A model generated the notes under the pieces. The model saw nothing but the letters and a program-made list of their open reading frames with translations, searched no databases and was not told the origin of the DNA. The translations under genes and the position numbers were made by a program. From NCBI GenBank assembly GCA_030602585.1, contig JAUVZJ010000008.1, forward strand, positions 1 to 54,850: a DNA stretch of 54,850 nucleotides, written 5' to 3'. This DNA comes from Candidatus Methanophagales archaeon (GTDB lineage: Archaea > Halobacteriota > Syntropharchaeia > Alkanophagales > Methanospirareceae). Below, piece by piece: positions 49,271-54,850 of this stretch (positions within the stretch are counted from its first letter, which is position 1; each line of letters starts with the position of its first letter).

Positions 49271-50596
49271 TTAACTTAATAGCCACTTCCACAGTGGCAA
49301 AAATCTAATTTTTTCTCCCTTTAACTTATCTTCAGCTTCGTAGTCCCACGTAATTACGAGCATATCATTGCATTTTAGCTCTTCACTCGCTTTTATCAAC
49401 GCTTTGGTTTCCCGCCTCTCTATCTCTTCTTTGCATGAAGCGTTCGTTACCTGGATGAGCTGTTCTATTTTAAAACCTTGCTTTAAAACAAAATCTACTT
49501 CTCTTTGCTGATAATCTTTCCAGTAATAAATCTCCAATCCCGGGTTTAGCGATTTTTTCCTCCATAATTCCACTGCAACAAGGTTTTCCATTAATCTGCC
49601 GGCATCTTCGTAAAATTTGAAGCCCGAAAAATTCGCAAATCCAGAATCTATGGCATACATTTTCCTGGGATATTGTAATTGGTCCTTGACTTTGTAAGAA
49701 AAAATTCGCAGGTCAAAGAAAAGAAATGCATCATTCATTATAGAAATGTATTTTTCCAGTGTTGGAACTGATATTTTAATTCCACGTGAGTTCAGCATGC
49801 TGCTTAGTTTCGTAAAGCTAACCAATTTGCCGATATTCGAAGCTAAAAAGTATGCTATTTCTTCTACAATCTCTCTGTTCCTTTTTAGCTTCGGGAGAAT
49901 ATCTCTACTCACAATATCAATAAACAGAGTTTGAACAAGTTCTTCTTTGTTCGATCCTGCCAGAACAACTTCTGGAAATCCTCCAAACATTATATACTCC
50001 CTCAGCATCTCTTTGATAACCGAGATATCCTTCTCTATCAGGTATTCCTCTCCATCTCCATAGTCAAAACCTTTGAAAAACAGAAACTCGCGGAAACTCA
50101 ATGGAAAAACATGCGTCGTGAGATGCCTTCCTGTTAACAAATAGCTTAGCTCTGAGCCCGTAAGCTTTGAAGTAGAGCCGGAAACGAATATCTTTATCTT
50201 TCCCTTGAATTCGTCATAAATACTTCGCACATAGTTCTCCCAACCTTTTACTCGTTGAACTTCATCCAGAAAAACAAAAATCTTTTCATAAGAATCCAAA
50301 AGTCTTTTAGCATAAATGAAGTCTATTAAATCGTTAAAGTATTCAGGCATCAAGGGTAATAGCTTTCTGTTTTCAAAGTTTATGTACACAGTCGCTTTCT
50401 TATCAACACCGCTTTCCAGAAGTTCATTTAAGGTTAAAAACATCAGATACGTTTTACCCGCTCTTCGTGGACCAATAACGTCATTTATTAAATCGCTTTC
50501 AGGTTTTAGTTTTGTCACCCTCGCCTTCACATCTGGTAGCTCTTTCCTCCAGTATTCTTCTATTATCATCCTTAATTGTTCTTTACGATTTTCCAT
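49271..50596 (-). CDS. AAA ATPase with DUF4143 C-terminus
   Basis: 441 residues. Walker A G-P-R-R-A-G-K-T-Y (about residues 42-50), Walker B I-F-V-F-L-D-E-V-Q-R, sensor V-S-G-S-T-S, and P-L-S-F-R-E-F-L-F typical of the ATPase/DUF4143 family. A winged helix (L-V-S-F-T-K-L-S-S-M-L-N-S) is followed by DUF4143 with Y-Y-W-K-D-Y-Q-Q-R-E-V-D-F-V-L near residue 365. These proteins are widespread, often strain-variable and of unknown function. A minus-strand TATA (TTTAAATA, about 50620-50629) about 28 bases before the ATG and the lack of an SD suggest a leaderless message, as for the ATPase at 15211. It interrupts the surface gene cluster. Confidence 0.85.
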   Translation of the reverse strand: MENRKEQLRMIIEEYWRKELPDVKARVTKLKPESDLINDVIGPRRAGKTYLMFLTLNELLESGVDKKATVYINFENRKLLPLMPEYFNDLIDFIYAKRLLDSYEKIFVFLDEVQRVKGWENYVRSIYDEFKGKIKIFVSGSTSKLTGSELSYLLTGRHLTTHVFPLSFREFLFFKGFDYGDGEEYLIEKDISVIKEMLREYIMFGGFPEVVLAGSNKEELVQTLFIDIVSRDILPKLKRNREIVEEIAYFLASNIGKLVSFTKLSSMLNSRGIKISVPTLEKYISIMNDAFLFFDLRIFSYKVKDQLQYPRKMYAIDSGFANFSGFKFYEDAGRLMENLVAVELWRKKSLNPGLEIYYWKDYQQREVDFVLKQGFKIEQLIQVTNASCKEEIERRETKALIKASEELKCNDMLVITWDYEAEDKLKGEKIRFLPLWKWLLS

Positions 50597-50703
50597 AATA
50601 TCATCAAATGAACTTAACGATATTTAAATTTTTCCCGATTATCGAGAAGAATGGTTGGGACTAAGAGAATTTAATCTTAAGACCACCTCTGATAAAAATA
50701 AAA

Positions 50704-50725
50704 TGGGGATAAAAAACCATCCCCA
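50704..50725 (-). terminator. Terminator of the beta-helix surface gene
   Basis: On the minus strand TGGGGAT-N8-ATCCCCA forms a perfect seven-base stem, followed by TTTTATTTTTATC. It lies 25 bases after the stop of the gene at 50750. Confidence 0.65.
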
Positions 50726-50749
50726 AACCTTTTTATATTTTTTGTTCTT

Positions 50750-52834
50750 TCACGCTTTTCTTCGTCTCAGCACCAGATATGCGACTACTAACAGTCCTGC
50801 AATAGCGAATACCGCTATCTCGAAGCCCGGTATTCCCCGTTTAGGTGTCGGCGTAGGTGTTGCAGTTGGCGTTGCAGTTGGTGTCGGCGTAGGTGTTGCA
50901 GTTGGTGTAGGCGTTGGCGTTACTTTTTCCCCTGCGAACAGCACGAAAGTAGAGAAGTGAGTTACCTGTGCGGTTGCTTTATTGCCCACGACAGTTGTAG
51001 CGAGTGCCTTCCATGCACCTGCTTCGTAGGTGTGTATCACCGGTGTTGTGCCTGCGGGGAAATCAGCAGGGTCGAAAGTAATGGAAATTTCTACGGGTTT
51101 GCTGAACGTTGCACCTTCAGGTCCGAAGTTGTATACGTATTTACCGACGAAATAGACACCTGATGGCGCTGCTGAGGGTAGTTCTGATGGTGAAGTGACC
51201 GTGACCTTAGTTAGAGGATTACCACCGGCATCTTTCGCAATTGTTTCCTTATATATTGTTACAACTGCTTTTTCGTCTGCTGAAAGTGCGGCAACTGTGC
51301 TTGTAACTTCTCCTGTTGATTCTGTGGAGACTGAGGTCTCACCAAGTCCCAGAGATGGAGCTGCTCTTCCGCCGCCGACTATTCGTGCGGCTGCTGCTGT
51401 TGGCGTTGGATCACCAAATGGAGCAATCTGACTGAAACTTGTTATGTTCGCATACACATAATTCCCTGCTTCATTGACGTCATTTACTCCCGAAACAACT
51501 CCCCAGGCAGTTCCACTCCACTTATACATCTTCAGTGTTGACTCAATTATGCCGGATACATCAGCAGCGCTGTAACTTACATTCAAGAATAGCCACGAAT
51601 TTGCTGTTACATTCGTTGCATTCACGAATTTACCGATGTTTACCTTTCCTGATGGGTCAGAATTTGGCGTTGTTACACCCTTTATCATGATTCCGTCGCC
51701 GTATGTGAAAGAAATCGTGGTTAGATAACTGCTTATCATGAGGTCTTCGACAGTGTTGTTATGTGAATTTTCGTCTGAGTAGAAGTCGAAATTGGTGTTG
51801 CTCGATGCGGTATTGCTTGTGAGCGTGTTGTTGTTGCTCGAAGAATTCAAGAAGATGCCTATGTTGCTGTTCGAGTTTGCGGTGTTGCTTGTGAGCGCGT
51901 TGTTGCTCGAAGAATTCAAGAAGATACCTAAGTTGGTGTTCGAGTCTGCAGTGTTGCTTGTGAGCGTGTTATTGCTCGAATTCAACAGGAAGATGCCTGA
52001 GTCGCTGTTCGAGTCTGCAGTGTTGCTTGTGAGCGTGTTATTGCTCGAAGAATTCAAGAAGATACCGAAGAAGTTGTTCGTTACAATGTTACCAGAAATG
52101 TTGCAGTGTTCTGCGTTATTGAGATGTATTCCAATCATCCCAAGTGCAGTTGCATTTTGCACCGTGAATCCGCTTATGTTCACGTAGTCTGCGGTTACAT
52201 TAAATACATTGGTCGTACTTACCGATGCGTTTACAATTGTTGAAGCGGAATCGCTCTCGGACTGAATCGTCAATTGCTTGCTCACATTCACGCTTTCGGT
52301 GTACGTTCCATCATGCACGACGATGGTGCTACCAGCGTTCGTATTGTCTATCGTATCCTGTATATTTTCCCAGAATGACTCGTTAGCATTGTGCACCGTG
52401 TCTCCATTCGTGTCATTCCACGCACCTTTAGCAGAATATACAACCGTAAAGTTCACGTACTCCGCGGTGTTATTATTATTTGTGACGTTCACCCAGTAAG
52501 TGCCTGCCAAGCCTGCATTCACCCAGAACCAACTGACATTAGACATATCAGATCCTCCATTCGTTGTCAATCCCGTCTCGTTAGTGACGTTGAAAGAGTC
52601 TGCAGTTGTGTTTAGCGAGTTGTTTATCTGGAACCAAAGCGGAATGTCTGTAGTAACGTTATACGACCTGTTGAAGGCACCTGTTGTGTTTACCGTAACG
52701 TTTGTGCCGTTTATACACCTATTAGTTTCATCATAAGTAATTTCTGCACTTACCACGCATGTTATCCAGGCAAAAAGTGAAATAACTAAAATCGCTCTCA
52801 ATACTATACTTACTAATTCCTTATTCGTTCTCAT
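50750..52834 (-). CDS. Parallel beta-helix surface protein with ZU5-like stalk and PGF-CTERM anchor
   Basis: 694 residues. Signal peptide (V-L-R-A-I-L-V-I-S-L-F-A-W-I-T-C-V-V-S-A), a beta-sandwich region to about 130, then a NosD-like right-handed beta helix at about 135-375. The helix contains four almost identical 23-residue turns (N-N-T-L-T-S-N-T-A-D-S-N-S-D-S-G-I-F-L). A domain with W-S-G-T-A-W-G-V follows, then the ZU5-like module (T-I-A-K-D-A-G-G-N-P-L-T-K-V-T-V...T-H-F-S-T-F-V-L-F-A-G). A Thr-Pro stalk leads to G-I-P-G-F-E-I-A-V-F-A-I-A-G-L-L and R-R-R-K-A. P-G-F followed by a helix and Arg is the archaeosortase A signal. The leader has the SD TTAGGAGGTGA and hairpin copy D. Confidence 0.88.
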   Translation of the reverse strand: MRTNKELVSIVLRAILVISLFAWITCVVSAEITYDETNRCINGTNVTVNTTGAFNRSYNVTTDIPLWFQINNSLNTTADSFNVTNETGLTTNGGSDMSNVSWFWVNAGLAGTYWVNVTNNNNTAEYVNFTVVYSAKGAWNDTNGDTVHNANESFWENIQDTIDNTNAGSTIVVHDGTYTESVNVSKQLTIQSESDSASTIVNASVSTTNVFNVTADYVNISGFTVQNATALGMIGIHLNNAEHCNISGNIVTNNFFGIFLNSSSNNTLTSNTADSNSDSGIFLLNSSNNTLTSNTADSNTNLGIFLNSSSNNALTSNTANSNSNIGIFLNSSSNNNTLTSNTASSNTNFDFYSDENSHNNTVEDLMISSYLTTISFTYGDGIMIKGVTTPNSDPSGKVNIGKFVNATNVTANSWLFLNVSYSAADVSGIIESTLKMYKWSGTAWGVVSGVNDVNEAGNYVYANITSFSQIAPFGDPTPTAAAARIVGGGRAAPSLGLGETSVSTESTGEVTSTVAALSADEKAVVTIYKETIAKDAGGNPLTKVTVTSPSELPSAAPSGVYFVGKYVYNFGPEGATFSKPVEISITFDPADFPAGTTPVIHTYEAGAWKALATTVVGNKATAQVTHFSTFVLFAGEKVTPTPTPTATPTPTPTATPTATPTPTPKRGIPGFEIAVFAIAGLLVVAYLVLRRRKA
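51811..52080 (-). repeat. Four near-identical 69-base coding repeats
   Basis: Units start near 51812, 51882, 51952 and 52021 and encode the beta-helix turn N-S-S-N-N-T-L-T-S-N-T-A-D-S-N. They differ by only a few bases, including third positions, so they arose by recent expansion and can change in number. Confidence 0.75.
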
Positions 52835-53035
52835 TTTTTATTTTTCACCTCCTAACAACTTTTTTACCTTCTGTAAAAACCTTGACTAAAAACAAAGTTT
52901 CCTCCTTTTGCTCTCTGGGTATTTATATAGCGCCCGCCCCTCCCTCTTCGGCGCTCCCATCTGTGAGCGGATGAGCATGGTTTCCGCTTTTTTCATCGCT
53001 TTTCATTTTTTACGTTTCTCCCTCTACGTTTGTTT
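52835..53035 (-). promoter_or_regulatory. Leader of the beta-helix surface gene with hairpin copy D
   Basis: 201 bases without a gene. On the minus strand an imperfect CATCCG-CTCA-CAGATG stem (52958-52973) is followed by stem AGCGCC/GGCGCT (52950-52955 and 52929-52934) enclosing GAAGAGGGAGGGGCG. Then come TATATAAATACC and the SD TTAGGAGGTGA directly before the start. The same arrangement lies before the next gene (53539-53579). Confidence 0.55.
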
Positions 53036-53506
53036 CTAGTCTGACTGCTGTGTTGCTGCGCTTCTCTGACCAAAATAGAATCCGATAACGATGCCAACGA
53101 GTTCAATATACGCAGTAATGATGTGTTCTCTGAGTATGCCAAAAACAAACGATAATATTGCTAATATGCTAAATCCCACGACGAACGTTCCAGCAATGGC
53201 TCTCCTCAGCCCTCCCTTATCAAGATTATTACCGCCTCTAACACCGACATAAACTAATATTGCGAAGGCAATGAGAATCACAAAAATCGCACCAATAGCT
53301 GCACCAATAGCCACCACATCTTTGGAAAACATATCTGATGGTATTAGTGTTTGTGCTTGTAGTGGTGTTGCAGTTGACGTTGGCGTTGGCGTTTGTGCAA
53401 CACACGGAGCACTCACTATCGCCGCAAACCAGAAAAATATTACCGCTATAAAGGTCAATTGCATCGCTCTATTCATGTCTTCATTACCTTTATTTTTCGC
53501 TTTCAT
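53036..53506 (-). CDS. Small exported membrane protein with Thr-Pro segment
   Basis: 156 residues from the ATG at 53506, which follows TTAGGAGGTGAAC. The frame open to 53584 runs through the hairpin leader and is rejected. A first hydrophobic helix (L-T-F-I-A-V-I-F-F-W-F-A-A-I-V-S-A-P) is followed by the external Thr-Pro stretch P-T-P-T-S-T-A-T-P, then three helices (V-A-I-G-A-A-I-G-A-I-F-V-I-L, A-G-T-F-V-V-G-F-S-I-L, Y-I-E-L-V-G-I-V-I-G-F-Y-F-G). Family not recognised. It sits between two PGF-CTERM-type genes and shares a leader type with one, so a role in envelope assembly is likely. Confidence 0.7.
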   Translation of the reverse strand: MKAKNKGNEDMNRAMQLTFIAVIFFWFAAIVSAPCVAQTPTPTSTATPLQAQTLIPSDMFSKDVVAIGAAIGAIFVILIAFAILVYVGVRGGNNLDKGGLRRAIAGTFVVGFSILAILSFVFGILREHIITAYIELVGIVIGFYFGQRSAATQQSD

Positions 53507-53719
53507 TTTTTGTTCACCTCCTAATTGAGTATTTTTATAGCGCCCGCCCCTCCCCAGCGCTCCCATCCGTGAACGGATGAGCATGATTTTCGCTTCTTCG
53601 CCGCCAGAAATTTATGAGTGTGTAAATTCATATAGATAAAAAAACTTTCAAATCTTTATAAAAAACTTTCGGATATATGAAAAAAAATTCAAGTATATTT
53701 TTTGTTTTGCTTCTTCGCT
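53507..53719 (-). promoter_or_regulatory. Leader with hairpin copy E and phased repeats
   Basis: Minus strand. Perfect CATCCG-TTCA-CGGATG (53564-53579), then AGCGCT/GGCGCT (53556-53561 and 53539-53544; last pair U-G) around GGGGAGGGGCG, then TATAAAAATAC and SD TTAGGAGGTGA. Further upstream GAAAGTTTTTTAT is repeated at 21 bases (ends near 53649 and 53670), with TATA-like runs. Confidence 0.55.
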
Positions 53720-54850
53720 TTACTTCCTCTTCCTCAGCACCAGATAAGCAACTGCTAATAGTCCTGCAATAGTGAATACAGCTTCGAAGGCTGGTATTCC
53801 TGGTTTCGGTGTTGGTGTAGGCGTTGGTGTTGCTGTTGGCGATACCGTAGGCGTTGCTGTTGCTGTAGGCGTAGGTGTTACTTCCACCTTTTCAGCGGCG
53901 AACAGCACGAACGTGGAGAAGTGGGTTACTTTTGTGGTTGCTTTATTGCCAACGAATGTTGTATCAAGTGCCTTCCATGCCTCTGCTTCGTAGGTGTATA
54001 TCACCGGTGTTGTCCCAGCAGGGAACTTAGCGGGGTCGAAGGTTATGAAAATTTCTACGGGTTTGCTGAACGTTGCACCTTCAGGTCCGAAGTCGTATGC
54101 GTAGTAACCGACGTAATTGACTCCAGAAGGCACTGCCGCGGGTAGGATTGATGGTGGAATGACCGTGACCTTAGTTAGAGGATTACCAGCGGCGTCTTTC
54201 GCAATTGTTCCCCTGAATATTATTGCAACTGCTTTTCCGTCTGCTGAAAATGCGGCAACTGTGCTTTTAACTTCCCCTGTTGGTTCTGAGGAGACAGAGG
54301 TCTCACCAGGTTTCGGAGGTGGAGTTGCTCTTCCTCCGATTATTCTTAGACGATGTATTAGTGCCGATTCAGTGGTGAATGACCAGGTATAATCATTGCC
54401 GTCTAAGAAGTTCCCGGTTTCGTTGAGATCTTTTGCTATACTGGCATTGATTGTCACGGTGTAAGTCGTGCTATATGCGAGATTTGTGCTTGGATGAAAT
54501 ACCATCTTGTTTCCCTCCCAGATTTTCTGCCCTTCAACGATTGGCGATATAGAGAATGCATCTCCTACTGATGTCGTATTCATCGCTTCGCTAAATGTTG
54601 CACTTATCGTTGTGGTTATAGATACACCCGTAGATTCATCTGCAGGTGATACCGAGGTTACGGTTGGTAGGTCATCTTTCACAACTGAATTGTTCCGATA
54701 GCTGACGTGGCTGAGCGAGACATTATCGTACATCGTGACCGTGACGTTGTATTCTCCGTCCGCAGCGGATGTATTCAGGTTGAAGCTCACGTTTGCAACC
54801 TTGTTCTCTCCACTCTCGACACTCGCATTCGTACTATCGTTGATGACCGT
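53720..54850 (-). CDS. PGF-CTERM-like surface protein, 5' end beyond the window
   Basis: The frame stays open to the right edge (T-V-I-N-D-S-T-N-A-S-V...), so the N-terminus is missing. Visible order: end of an Ig-like domain, then an SbsA/Big_5-type Ig domain (T-S-V-S-P-A-D-E-S-T-G-V-S-I-T-T-T-I-S-A-T-F-S-E-A-M-N). A ZU5-like module follows (T-I-A-K-D-A-A-G-N-P-L-T-K-V-T-V...T-H-F-S-T-F-V-L-F-A-A), highly similar to that of the beta-helix protein. A Thr-Pro stalk leads to G-I-P-A-F-E-A-V-F-T-I-A-G-L-L, a helix and R-K-R-K. The P-A-F replaces P-G-F of the archaeosortase signal, so processing is uncertain. Confidence 0.85.
   Translation of the reverse strand, partial: TVINDSTNASVESGENKVANVSFNLNTSAADGEYNVTVTMYDNVSLSHVSYRNNSVVKDDLPTVTSVSPADESTGVSITTTISATFSEAMNTTSVGDAFSISPIVEGQKIWEGNKMVFHPSTNLAYSTTYTVTINASIAKDLNETGNFLDGNDYTWSFTTESALIHRLRIIGGRATPPPKPGETSVSSEPTGEVKSTVAAFSADGKAVAIIFRGTIAKDAAGNPLTKVTVIPPSILPAAVPSGVNYVGYYAYDFGPEGATFSKPVEIFITFDPAKFPAGTTPVIYTYEAEAWKALDTTFVGNKATTKVTHFSTFVLFAAEKVEVTPTPTATATPTVSPTATPTPTPTPKPGIPAFEAVFTIAGLLAVAYLVLRKRK

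Noticed and set aside
51781-52080. CRISPR-like array
   Set aside because: The repeats are 69 bases, contiguous without unique spacers, and in frame within a beta-helix protein.
53507-53584. N-terminal extension of the small membrane protein
   Set aside because: It reads through two conserved hairpins. The ATG at 53506 follows a strong SD and gives a normal signal segment.
1-54850. tRNA, rRNA or other known RNA genes
   Set aside because: No cloverleaf with a conserved T-arm or any rRNA segment was recognised in the intergenic stretches; a covariance search was not possible.

Overview
This window is archaeal beyond doubt. It holds aIF2-alpha, ribosomal proteins L44e, S27e, S24e and S27ae, a GINS51-type replication factor, archaeal primase PriS, the GatE subunit found only in archaea, RNA polymerase subunit Rpo7 with Spt4, and a DRG-family GTPase. 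Methenyl-tetrahydromethanopterin cyclohydrolase (Mch) places it among archaea with tetrahydromethanopterin C1 metabolism. A bacterial-type MutL, PGF-CTERM surface proteins, UbiA and UbiD family enzymes and a moderate GC content fit the ANME-1/Methanophagales-Syntrophoarchaeia neighbourhood best. That assignment is an inference and was not tested by phylogeny.

Layout. 1-5.7 kb: information-processing cluster on the minus strand (GINS51, L44e, S27e, aIF2-alpha, then PriS), split by a plus-strand island with a membrane-anchored HTH regulator and two decayed DUF6345-type secreted genes. 5.8-12.7 kb: GalT/HIT-like protein, mutL, gatE, a toxin-antitoxin remnant, Nudix hydrolase, a small unknown protein and a dolichyl-phosphate sugar transferase-like GT2. 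12.8-18.8 kb: signalling block with response regulator, winged helix, double KaiC domain protein, an AAA ATPase on the other strand, and a membrane histidine kinase. 19-27 kb: envelope block with a type-I membrane protein, an ABC ATPase, three paralogous ABC-2 permeases (the third frameshifted), a NEW3-type surface protein and an inserted UPF0175/PIN toxin-antitoxin pair. 27-32.5 kb: DUF2178/Xre operon, a possible antitoxin, a CobD/HisC-like aminotransferase, a UbiA-family protein, a DUF5678-retropepsin pair and a DRG GTPase. 32.6-41.5 kb: housekeeping block with dapB, a YhaM-like nuclease, archaetidylserine synthase, ppsA, rpo7, spt4, rps24e, rps27ae, a UbiD-family decarboxylase and mch. 41.5-54.85 kb: cell-surface block with a giant modular surface protein (frameshifted), three further anchored surface proteins, a small membrane protein and a DUF4143 ATPase.

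The most notable unexplained signal is a short GC-rich hairpin whose loop carries a Shine-Dalgarno-like purine run. It occurs five times, always in the leader of an envelope or secreted-protein gene, on both strands. Three stem substitutions in the copies are all G-U compatible on the transcribed strand only, which points to an RNA element. Two copies (2.7 kb and 20.2 kb) also share an upstream operator palindrome and a half-site at identical distances. A second theme is an AT-rich palindromic repeat at gene boundaries. It supplies the start codon of mutL, is translated as an insertion of about 26 residues inside archaetidylserine synthase, and interrupts the remnant of a PGF-CTERM tail. The window also records much gene decay: DUF6345 fragments, a ParE-like toxin cut to 19 residues, a broken permease, orphan leaders and a PGF-CTERM remnant.
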